Positions 34,246 through 45,040 of a stretch of DNA of 64,000 nt are shown here, piece by piece (position 1 is the stretch's first letter; each line of letters starts with the position of its first letter). A program made the translations under genes and the position numbers. Source of the DNA: Madurella fahalii (taxonomy: Eukaryota; Ascomycota; Sordariomycetes; Sordariales); NCBI GenBank assembly GCA_029876055.1, contig CM056879.1:1240001-1304000 (forward strand), read 5' to 3'. A model generated the notes under the pieces. That model had not been told where the DNA came from and did no database searches. It saw only the letters and a list, made by a program, of their open reading frames with translations.

Positions 34246-36397
34246 GGCTGGCTATAAGTAGATCAGTCCGCACCGTAGGAGAGGAGAGGTTATATAAGGT
34301 AGGTAGAACAAGGGGTTGAGGGAATGGTCTTTGAGCGCTATCGGCTACATGGAGTTTTCGGTCTTGGAGTAACGATATACTGGGTCTCGCTAGATACCAA
34401 ATTTCTGCGCAAGCCAAAGTTCTCCGCTAATTATTGTTCCCAGCGCTTCTGAAAACATGCCGCAAGGAAATAGGAATTCGTATACCTAAGGCTCTGTAAG
34501 AAAACCTGGGCGTTGTGGATCCGCAAGCTCAATGCACGTAGACGCGGTAGATATGCCTTTATCTGATTTATGCTTCGCGTTTACCCAACGACACATTGCT
34601 GCAAGGACTCTCTCTAGCAGCTTAAGGATCGATGAAACCGGGGATGTCAGAAATCGTCGGACCTCACTGATTGCCCTCGCCCACCCTGGTCCGCAACCTA
34701 AACGTCGCCGTTTTCCCCCAGGCGAATGGTTTTTCTCTTATTCAACATAGAAACATCAAAAGGTGGAGCTAAGACGGCAGTGCTCTCGAAATGAAGTTAT
34801 TTGGTTGCACGGAGGAGAGTTCTTGGCCCAAGTGCAATAATAGCTGGCACGGGGTTTGGGAGCAATTGCTCTGTGGTCAGGAGAGCAATGGGCTTCCCCG
34901 AAAACCCCCGTTCCTTTGCGGCCGTTCTTCGGCGCAACTTGGTCGCATCCAGGAATCCAGGACCCAGCAAAGGCTACCTTATACAAGCAGCCAAGATAAC
35001 CCCACCATTGCTAGTCAGATTCAGTGAGCTGCAAAGTGCGGCGCCGAGGCTGCGGGTGGGGTTAATTATACGGCCCAGGCTTACCAGAAACCTGTGAAGC
35101 CAAGGTCCGTCAAGCTCAAAGATAGGCAAACGATATGCCGTGCGACGTACGGTGAGAAGACGTCAGAACCTGTGAGGTTTACACCTACCCAAATGGATCC
35201 CTTGAAACTCTCATACTTCGTGACTGAGATCGTCATCCACCGCCACATCATTCGCAGCTCGAATGCTAGATAGACCACTGAGCGGGTTCCGTTGCCTTGG
35301 TGATTCTTCGTCATATGAAGAAGGTGCATGCCATTGGAACTTTCTAGCAAGCATGGTTAGCACCCGCAATAGTCACCGGACAATATGATCCCACGAAATA
35401 GCCCCCTAATCGATGCTACCTCGCCAAAGTTGGGGTCGGGCACTCTTCAACATCTTATGCGTCTCTACAATGAATAGGAAGATTATGCCCCTCGGTTGGG
35501 TGGAACTAGGCGAGGCGGTTGCCGGGCGGCTGTTTGCTATATCACGCGTCTACAAGCCTCGATTGCGACAGCGGAACCAAAACATTTTGCCAGGGCAATT
35601 GAGATCGCGGTTGCCGGACGCTCGCTCGATCAATAGTTGCACTTTGCAAACGCCCTCTTCATGGTTTGGCAGCCACGAGTACCAATTATCTCTCAACCCA
35701 TCTTACCCAACACGCCCAAGTTACCTAAGTAGGTAGGTTCCCACGGAGAGCGTGATAGAGGGGCGAGACCTCGGCGAAGGTTCAAAACCGCCAGACTCCT
35801 GTAGACATGGAAGCTTCTATTGACCACGCCACACTCAGAGTTCCATGATCGTGGGTCGAATTGCCACATCCTCTTGAGCGTTCTCACGTTATTTGCCGGT
35901 AGTTTAAATGCTGTGGAACCCGGCTCTGACTCATCAGGCGCTGTGAGACCCATGAATGCAAATTCCGGCTTGGCATCGGAAGCTGCTGGTAAGCAGCTCT
36001 GTTAGTACACGCATAAGACGGCAGATTTCAGCTAGCCCGAGATAGCCTTAGCCAGGTAGGTTGTCAGACTCTGTAATAGTAGGCGTGCAAAGGCGCCTAG
36101 ATTGCGGCGAAGCAGCTGCGCCAATCTGCCGGATTCAGAAAATAAACTCAAGTCCGAGAGAGTTCCGAGGTGTAACCAGACTGCAAACAAACTAGTCCTG
36201 TTTGAGCGTGAGCATCGCCATTGTTGCAATGTCCTGCCTAGGACTTTATGGATGGATAGGGGTCTCAAACTAGTCATAAAACCTAACATACCGCCCCGAG
36301 ACCGAACGCCCGTTTGGATCAGTATTCGCACACACAATCCTGGAATCTTGACGACAGCAGCAAGCCACTTCGACTACCTTGCAACCCACTACCAGCC
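34246..36397. other. Intergenic, no supportable gene
   Basis: About 2.1 kb with small overlapping frames on both strands; none has a motif, signal peptide or spliceable partner. Confidence 0.45.
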
Positions 36398-37141
36398 ATG
36401 GCCCCCCAACTGCTTCTCTTCGCCGTCCTTGGTGCTATTACCCCGGCGCTAGCACAAGCCGTGGGCGACTTGACCACCATCACAACCGACTTGTTCGTTA
36501 TGCAGACACCAGCCCCTGACGCCGGCGGCCCACCAATCTTGGTAACCTTCGCAGGCGTTGGGGGGGCTGAGGCACCATACAGCATTTCATACGAAGTCGA
36601 CTGCCCTGTGAATGGTGGTACACAAACCCTTTCTCCGCCTTCCCCGCCTTGCGACTACCTCCACAATGCCCTTGTGCAAATTGGCACCGGAGGAATGACG
36701 TTGGACGTTACGCGACGATCGACGATCCTCGATAACAGCGCACAAACTTACATCACCGTGTAAGTCTAAGTCAACCTATCATACGCGTATTATCTCCATC
36801 AAAGAAACAAAAGTGCTGACTGGTGTTTTTTCTTTTTCGACAGAACGGGCTCGGCGAGCTGTAGGTTTGAGGGTACCGGTCCCACCGCAGCCGTGTGCGA
36901 GGGCCACTTGACCAGCCTCCCAACAACCATGAGCGTTTCCGAATCCGTCACACGCTCAGAGAGCACAGCCGTGACCGAAACCCTTTCGACTAGCATTGCG
37001 GATATTGCGCATCATACGATCCGTGTCCCCGTGACGGGCGTAAACATACCGACCCAGACTTCCTCAGCTCGTAAGCTTAGTACGCAACAGGCGACGCTTG
37101 CCGGTGTTGTGGCCATCATTGGCGGCATAGCTATGCTTTAG
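36398..37141 (+). CDS. Small GPI-anchored cell-surface protein
   Basis: Predicted 219 residues from exons 36398-36759 and 36844-37141, with an 84-base GTAAGT...ACAG intron. The N-terminus MAPQLLLFAVLGAITPALAQA is a signal peptide. The body contains several Cys (VDCPVNGG, PPCDYLH, ASCRFEG, AVCEGH) that could form disulfides. It is followed by a Ser/Thr-rich stem (about residues 140-195) suited to O-glycosylation. The C-terminus ends in a hydrophobic tail, QQATLAGVVAIIGGIAML, as in GPI attachment signals, with small residues just before it. No enzymatic domain is seen. Such proteins sit on the fungal wall or plasma membrane. Confidence 0.75.
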
Positions 37142-40100
37142 ATTGAATAAGGCAAGGTTTCGAAAGCTTTGTTGTAGAGCTGGTTCATACCTAATTTTAC
37201 TTTTATTGGTATTTGGGCGACCGTTGAAACTAGTACCTTAATTATAGATGTCAGCTTAAAATCGATCGGGGAATGCTCTCCTTCCCCTTCCTCCCCGCGT
37301 TATGAGCGGATTTGGCGCTCTGCAAGAAACTCTAGCCGGCTTCCTCCCCTAGCTGTCTGTAGCTTTGCCGATAAGTACAGCTGCCATAAAGTCCGAAAGA
37401 TAGTCCGCATCATCGCCAGGGCTAAATTACGGTAGGCACCTTACTTATCAAGCGCGGTGTGGGCCACACAGCACCATGCGAGAGCGAGAAGGGGTAAGAG
37501 TTGCCAACCTATAGAGAAATGGGATATCATGGCTCTCTATATCGCCTCGGGGCGGCTACTCTGGATTTCCAATTGGCATGCTATTCTACGAAAGCCCTTC
37601 GTCTTCTGATGAATGATGTGTGTCACCCATTCAAACCCGGATAAATTTAGTCGTCGCAAGCCTCCCAATCTAATATCTGCGCTGTGTTCTGGCCGCGCAT
37701 GCTGAGATAATTATTGCTGAGCTTGAATCGATAATGACATGAGAGTATCATGATCGCACTGATATGGGAAACAGTAGGAAACTAAGAATAGCATTTACCA
37801 CGAATCGTGCATTGTCAATGGTCTTGGGATATCGAAATCCCTTGGTCAATGTCAATGACTGCAATGCAACTGCTAGAACACAGCTCAGGTAATACCAGCT
37901 CAGCGTATGGATCTGGAAGCAAGCTCCAAACCATATGGTATTACGCGGTAATATTAATGTAAAGTACGCTAAATGCAGTAATGGCTTACTACTTGTCCGG
38001 CTCGACGAGCCATCATCATTGCGTTTCCTTCCTCTGTGTCTGGGTGGGAGCTGGAGCGGGTTCCCTGCCCATTATTCGTGGGAATGGGTCATTACAGCTT
38101 TACCCTAGCACTTGAGATCCGCCGCAGCCGTATCAGCCATGCTCATTAATTAGTGGACTGGCTACCCCTGGGCGGTGCAACGTTGCCATCTTCTTAACTT
38201 TGATTTGTTTCATTTGCTTTCGTGGCGTTGGTGGGTACGCTGGTGGCTCAGCTGCCCAAGTTCCTTGTCGCTCCTGACCGGTAGTAAAGTTTCCATCTAT
38301 TAAAATAAAAGTTGATAAAGGTTGCTGGAATTCCATCCAGGATACCGGCGTGCCAAAACTCTCAGCTACACCCCATGGTTAAAACCTAGGTCTGGCACGA
38401 AGGGCTGCTGGTCACTACTGGAATCCCATCTCTTTGTATTTCATATTGGTGGGCCACATCGGCCGTAATGCTGCTTTCCGGCAATGAGAAAGTCGTGATA
38501 TTGCAGCTGCTCGTTTCAAGCAGTTAGAATCTTGTTGCTTTCCCACAGCTCTCTTCCGGGGACAGTGTGGTGGGCTTGGATACGAACTTCACCTAATAAG
38601 CCAGCTTGACTCCTTTGAAACCGCTGTAGATTCCTTCTGTCCCGGATTGTTGAGCCGTGAGTCTGCCTGGTGGGCATCGTGGTGTGGAGAGGAATCAAGA
38701 AGAAATGCCGCGATGACCAAGGTGGTGCCTACCACAAAGAACTGAGCGGACGAGAGCCGGCTCTGGAGCCACAACAAGGGAATCAAAACCTTGAGTGCCA
38801 AGAGGCCAGTCCTTAAGAGCAGTTCAGGCAGGCCGATGGCGCGTGTCCGCTCTTGATTCTCCATCTGCATTACCGTTCTGATGCAGGACTGGAATGGTAA
38901 GGATCGAAACCACCCCTGTTTACCGGCGACACAACGTTGCTGCGCCTCAGGAACCGACATTCCGCTTGGTATTGTCCTCGGGCTCTTAACATTGTGCCCA
39001 CGGGTGGTCTTTTGTCAATTGGCCACCGGGGGAGCGACGAACGCAAACCCAACAAATCGCAGGAGGGACGCATCATGGTCGAGCCACGTGCGCGATAGCC
39101 GTACTAAGCAGTCTTGGTGTTCGGTCAAGAAGCCGTGGGGGCATCCGCGATCATTACCGATGAAAACCAGCGTCCTCCTCATCCACGTTTACAGACACTT
39201 GGCTGATGTGCCGCGATAACCAGCAGCCCTCCAGTAACACTGGAACATTAGCGGCTGTCGACGCGCCCCTGTAATCTCGAAGACAACGAGGTCCGGACAG
39301 GGATGCGTGCCTTGTTCACGCAACGCTTGGCTCACCAATCGCGCCCGCGATTCCCACACATCCTTCTCATGGGCGTGACGTCCACCACGGGACGCGACGA
39401 CTTCGTCAGCGCGGGCGTCGCCGTCAACTGCACCAGACAGTCTCCACCATCGCAAAGCCCAGACCAGTCCGGAATCCACGCCGATCTCGACAGCCCTTGA
39501 TGTGCGATTTCCGCCGATCCGGAACGCAAACACGGTGGAGCCGCTGGGCTTACCACGTCCCCATACCGCTATTCATCAGAGCGCAATGCATTCCCCATGT
39601 CGCGAGTCGCGGAGCTTTCCATCCTTGCTCCTCCTTCTTCTGGTTTCTGACGGCCGGAAACGGGCGAGGGGGTCATGGCGGCGTCGGCGAGATCTGCAGT
39701 CATCTTGCTCGAAACAGAAGTCAGCGAGGCGCTTGTACCAAGAATCCTTGATTGCCGGCTGCTACCCAGCTGCAGGTTTGCTGCGCGGGAATCACATCGA
39801 CTGCACAGTGTATGCGACGGCGGGCCGGGGGCAAGGGCGCGATGAATGTTTCAATGTTTCCGCTTCTCGGTTGCGGCCGTTGGGGAGAGTGCAAGGCACG
39901 TAAAATTCGCTCGCAGGGCCATCACAACAGGACGGTAGGTGCAGAAGCCCCTTCTGCGAATTCTGCCTGGGCTGTGTCTGGCGTTCCGATTTACACTATC
40001 AAGCCACAAATTAGGGTCGTGCGAAGGCCCCCTGGCCGGCCCGCTGTAGGGCCGTGGACGGGGAGTCTCAGAGGCGGTGGCTTGCCCCAACTGGGAAAAG

Positions 40101-40354
40101 CCCCAGGAACCGGTCCGCTGATCGTTTCCCAAAGCAAGCTTCGACAAGGGTTCGACAAGGGTTCGACAGTTGACTGTTGTGGAGAGGGCAGCAGGGTCCT
40201 GCTTTTTGGCCTTCCCGTCACGCGAATTGACAAGTTCTCTTCAATAAACCCGCACTGGTGAGCACAGCATGGCTCGCTTGGCGTCAACATGGGCCACCTC
40301 CCGTTATGTCGGGTCCCATCTGCAAGCCTGCCTTGTTTTGTGCAGCGAGTGCCC
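37142..40354. other. Gene-poor stretch, AT-rich in part
   Basis: About 3.2 kb. The part at 37.2-38.2 kb is AT-rich and has no long frame, suggesting old, mutated DNA. A minus-strand frame of 123 residues at 38589-38960 contains two hydrophobic segments (LPELLLRTGLLALKVLIPLLW and FFVVGTTLVIAAFLL) but has no known family or exon support. The rest holds only shadow frames. Confidence 0.4.
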
Positions 40355-40440
40355 TGCTCTCTCTCTCTCTCTCTTTCTTCCCTCGACTCTTCCCTCGCCG
40401 TTCTCTCCTCTTCTCTTGCGGCCGCTCGTGCATTCCTTCA
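40355..40440 (+). promoter_or_regulatory. Pyrimidine-rich tract before the mucin-like gene
   Basis: CT-repeat followed by a C/T-rich stretch about 200-280 bases before the start codon at 40635. Such tracts commonly precede transcription starts in filamentous fungi. The tract is seen; its role is inferred. Confidence 0.4.
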
Positions 40441-40634
40441 CTGATAGTCTGACCCGTCTGGAGCCTTCACTCATTTGGCTCTGGAGACGGCTCGTGCTCC
40501 GATACCAGGACAAAGCTATCGTCGCCGCTCCTTCGACTAACAGACCTCAAGACTCGCCGGGGATTGGCCGGGACGGGACCGCCATGTTGCACTGACCACC
40601 ATTCGTTCTCACCCACCACCAACTGGAAGCCAAA

Positions 40635-42319
40635 ATGCATCTTCCAGTGCTCGGGCCCCGCGAGGGGACGCCTTTCGAAGAGAAAGGGCTTGGGAAAAGG
40701 ATACTCGGCCAAGTCGTTGATACACTGTTGAATCCCGTGTGCAAGACACTTCCAGGTGTTCCGGGATGTTCAGACACAGACCCGCCCCCAACACCTCCGG
40801 CTCCCGTGCCAACCCCGACGCCAACGGCGACCCCACCGGCATCAACGCACAAGCCCGAAAACGACCCGCCTCCCCCGCAGGATACAAGCAAACCGGACAC
40901 CCCCAATCCCCCAACCGAGAAACCACCTCCCGGTGCGGGATCGGATTCCGGGGACTCTGGCTCCAACGGGGGCTCTTCGGGTTCAGGCTCGGGTTCGGGT
41001 TCATCAAACTCCGGGACAGACGTCGGCTCGGGCTCGGGCACGGGCGCTGGCACTGGCACGGGTAATTCAGGTTCGTCAGGGTCCGGTGCCGGCGGTGGTG
41101 CAGCGGGTCCCACTCCTACTCAAGGCGGAAGCCAAGGAGGTGGCAACACATCAGGAGCCAATGGCAATGGGAATGGATCTGGAATCGACAACCACTCATC
41201 GAACGCTGCAGCGAGTGTCGAGCAAGGTACCTCGGGGCAGGGCGGGCAGTCGCAGCCCACGCCGGCAGTTGGTTCGGGGTCGGGCGCATCCGACAATGGT
41301 GAAGGTGCCGCCGGAGGTACTGCTGGAGGCACTGCCGGTGCTGGAGGCACTGCCGGAGCCGGAGGGGGCGTCAATCCCACTCCCGTTAACGGGTTTGCAC
41401 CGGGAGCCACCGGCTCACCCTCGTTTACAGGCGACAACTTTGATCCCGACGCATTTGATGGGCTGCAAGGAGGCGCAGGGTCCGAATACACGGGAGGCGG
41501 GAGTACCGTGACCGCGGGTGGTGATAGAGGCGGTGATCGTAACGGCAATGGCGACAATGGCAGCACGGCCAATGCTCAACATCCAAGCTCATTGGGCGGA
41601 ATCATCGGTGCTATTGTTGGTATGTTTGGCCCCGTTCGGCCCCGGTTCCCCAATCCATTGAACTCCCTGCTGACTTTCCAGCTATTCTTGTCGTCCTCTT
41701 GGTCCTTGCTGCTCTGGTCTACAGGTACCGACGTACGCGACACGTCCAGGCTTTCCTGAGGAAGTTCACTCCTTTCAAGATCTCGCCATATACAGAATCC
41801 GAAAAGAAGCGATCCTCAATGGGCGCTGGTCTTCTGTTCACGGACGGCCTGCTGGGAGATGCCCTGATGAACGAGAAGCGAGGCACGATGGACTACGGCA
41901 CCACCTTGCCGCCGCCAGTCACCCACCCAAATCGAGCTATGGCTCGTCCTGAACGGCCCGATGGCCCTCCTGTGATAAACACTGTTATTGCCAACAACCG
42001 GGTCTCCACGCCAATCAGCCCACACCTAATCGACGTCTCTCCCCTGTCGCCCGGGTTTCCAATGTCTCCGCCTCCGACAGTGGCCAAACGCTCCAGCCAA
42101 GATTCACTCGGCGGCGTCAGCATCGCCAGCAGCGGCATATTCTCGCCATCGCTCCTCTCATGGGGCGTACCGCCGTCTGAAGCTCAGAGCATCATGACTT
42201 CACGACCTCCTAGCCCCCATGGCGCGGAAACGGCAGCTCGCCACCCGCCCATGCCGGCCCTGAGCCCTTTGACGCCATCGTCACCCTCAAACTGGCAAAG
42301 GCCACCGAATTGGGATTGA
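40635..42319 (+). CDS. Single-pass membrane protein with mucin-like Gly/Ser/Pro ectodomain
   Basis: Predicted 540 residues from exons 40635-41619 and 41682-42319, with a 62-base intron that splits the membrane span. Residues 1-45 include two Cys (NPVCKTLPGVPGC). Residues 46-320 are low complexity: first Pro/Thr-rich, then repeated GSGSG, GTGTG and GGTAG runs. The span is GGIIGAIVGAILVVLLVLAALVY, followed by a basic stop-transfer YRYRR. The cytoplasmic tail of about 190 residues is Pro/Ser-rich with many SP/TP sites and so open to kinase control. The layout resembles Mid2/Wsc-type wall-stress sensors, but there is no WSC domain and no obvious N-terminal signal peptide, so an upstream signal exon may be missing. 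Confidence 0.7.
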
Positions 42320-43739
42320 GTGGACCGGGTTTTCGATGATTTCTTTTCTTTGCAACTTAAAACATGGTGTAAGACGTTGGTGTGCGTTTGGCTGGTGGGA
42401 TGTCAAGCTGGGGCTGGGTTTCACGATGTCCGCATGAATTGATAGGACCTACTACGGTGGAAAAGCCTCCTGTACAAGTACATGAACTGTACATCTCACG
42501 ATTCTCCCGATATGCAAGACCCGGAAAATGCTCCTACAGCCTTGCAATCACTATCACTGCTATCCATCTTTCTGGAATTTCCACTTCCTCAGCCTGAGAT
42601 TGTTGGACTAGCCGTATACCCTCATTCCTTCTGTACCACATTCTTGTTTTTACTATGTATTGTACCGCAGTTTACCTATCACTTTAATGTTTCATGTATA
42701 TAGTTGCGAACCGCTAGTGTGCCTTGATCTCAATCCGATCAAATCCTTCCCCTTGAAGTGGACCATGGTTAGGGCCATCTTGCTTATGCACGGTCTCGCG
42801 GCTAATTATAACTTCACGAAGGCGCAGCACCCGCTCATTCTTCCAAGTGACCAGGGCCAAACGGGGTGCGAAGTGGACGATCAAAGACAAGGGGACGGAG
42901 CAGCTGCGGATGTGTTTTATCCCGCAAGTTACCCATTCAAGACATTGGGCAGCCATTCGCATGCAGTATTTGCAGGACTCTCATGCACTTGTACGTTCAC
43001 GGTCCCGTCCGTTTGGCGGGTCGGAACCAAATAATACTATGTAATGAAGCCGCCTCAGTCCATTAGCTCCGCCATCCAACACCGAGTGTCTAAATCCCAC
43101 TTGATATGAATCCTTCCCATCTCTTTGCGAGCTGCTGAGGGAGTGACACGCGTCGTCGCTGGCGGGAACGACGGCAGTACCAAACCCGGCTCTGCCGATC
43201 CCTCTAAACCTAATATCAAGCTTGCTCCATCCGCTCATCTCCACAACAAACTAATCCTTCTCCCGTCCAATAGCAATCGGTACCACCGATGCATTCGTCA
43301 ACCGCTATCCGCTGCCAATGCCCTATGAAGACGCAAAAGCGAAACTTGCCGGATGTTTGTTCCGACAGGTCATACCCATGCCTCGCGATCATACCCGCCC
43401 CCGTCAACATTGATGGCCGCAATCTCAGCAGGCGTCACATCTCCCATATCTTGGTTCCGCAAACAGCCTCCATGCCTCCTTTACCTCGACTGGGGAGTCC
43501 TTTCCGCCCGTGAAGGTATCACTCACTTTTAACCCGCTGCGGCAAAGAGCTTCCTGAGGGGAGGCGCTATGTCCTCTACGTCGTATCTTTGTTCTTAGAT
43601 TGGGTCGCGGTTCTTGCTGGCAATTATGCACTCGGCAGTTTGCTCCTGCTGCCGCAGCTGGTTTTATCGAATCACCGATTCTGGACTTGGAGGGTTGCGG
43701 AATACCTACCCTTGCAGCTCGCAAAATCAATGCTGAGGT
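42320..43739. other. Intergenic, no supportable gene
   Basis: Downstream region of the mucin-like gene leading into decayed repetitive DNA. Only short frames are present, none with a motif. Confidence 0.4.
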
Positions 43740-43970
43740 CGACGTGCGAAATCAGCAAGGCTGTCACGCCTAAAGATCTCAGAGAGGTCCTATCTAGGGC
43801 TTCGCCTTGGAAGGCCCCAGACAACGACCACGTACGGGCCTTCTGAAGGCTTGTGGGTAGCTACTGTGCAGGGTTCTGGCACTCCTGCTTCAGAGGTGTG
43901 TCGAGCTTAGTGTGGTTTCCTAGGAGGCCTAAGGAGGCCATCCAGTAGTTACAAGAAGAGTAACAAAGGT
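43740..43970 (+). mobile_element. LINE (non-LTR retrotransposon) reverse-transcriptase relic
   Basis: Reads VTPKDLREVLSRASPWKAPDNDHVRAF in one frame. This matches the start of the LINE reverse-transcriptase domain, where the xPWKAPGxDxxPxxFLK block is nearly invariant. The next bases, shifted by one frame, read LLKACG, a stop, then LLCRVLALLLQRCVEL. A further shift gives WFPRRPKEA, the usual continuation. Frameshifts and several stop codons mark it as dead. The rest of the element is not recognisable. Orientation is plus; a Tad-like clade is likely from the wording of the motifs. Confidence 0.6.
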
Positions 43971-45040
43971 AGCCGAGGCTTACAGCCCACCACAAGGCAA
44001 GCAAATAGCAAACAAGGAGCATACGTCTCCTAAACTGGTTACTTGGTTAAGGTACGGTAGTTACCGCGCAGGTTAGGGGGGCTTAAAGGCAACGAGCTAC
44101 AACTTCCTTGCTACAGCGAGTTGGGAGAAACTGTCCCCTGGGATTTTGGATCCTCGGATCGGAAGGTGACATGACTGGGATGACGCTCCGGAGACTGAAT
44201 CTCGCGGAGAGCCAATGTTATTTTGCACCTTAAGTAATCAGGGCCGTCTGGGCCATTGACCCTTAGACAGGACATTGAATTCTACATCATGTTTCCCTAC
44301 ACTTGTTGCTCGTGCATTTTGGGAGCTTTTCTCGCATGCGAAGTAATCCTGATTAGGCAGAACTCCATCCGCACATGTTGCTTTGGCCTTGTCTGGGCTG
44401 AGGAACCGGGCAAAGCACGCCTTGGAAGCGAGTGACGTGGTATAAAAATACCTACCCAACGGCCTCCCAAGCTCCCGGCGGCTGTGGTCGACGATAAAGA
44501 GGAGTCGTGACGCCGGTCGAGTATAATTCGATGGAACTCGAGGCATCACATGTCTGCACCGAGCCATTGCACGGAGATCTCTACCGAAACATGGACCTGG
44601 CAGCTGTCCGTTTTTTGAGGTTTGGGAACGCGACCTGTGATTCAACCCCTCAAACGCCAAAACATCCATCAGCGATTCTCAGGGCAGCAGCTAATCCTGT
44701 TGTGTAACACTATAATACCTAAGGTAGTAGTGTCTAGTGATAAATTATGGTGGTGATGCGGCGTATTGGCGAGTCAACCGCCTGGCCTTATATTGTGGTT
44801 TCTCTAACACGCCCGTTGTTCCTAAACCTTATAGGAGCAACGCTAGACGTAGAAGCTGTGTGTTTCTATCACCGTTGCTGTATCATAGCTCTCATTCAGA
44901 GTCACTTTTCTCTCTCCTTTCGGGTAGACTCGCCGCCGGCAGTCTCTCATGGCAGCGTTTGTAGCTTTGCAGCAAAGGGAAAGACGATGTGACACTCCGA
45001 GAACCTGGTTGAATCATGTAAATATTCTGAATACCACAGT
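43971..45040. other. Decayed repetitive DNA, no gene
   Basis: Stop-rich sequence between the LINE relic and the NACHT gene. It contains one copy (44351-44400) of a short sequence found again at 50201-50250. Confidence 0.45.
44351..44400. repeat. Dispersed repeat, copy A
   Basis: Fifty bases aligning without gaps to 50201-50250. They share the core GCACATGTTG and flanking blocks, and most differences are transitions. Confidence 0.6.

Noticed and set aside
38589..38960. 123-residue frame with two hydrophobic segments
   Set aside because: The hydrophobic stretches could be chance; the frame is in AT-rich, gene-poor DNA and has no recognised family.
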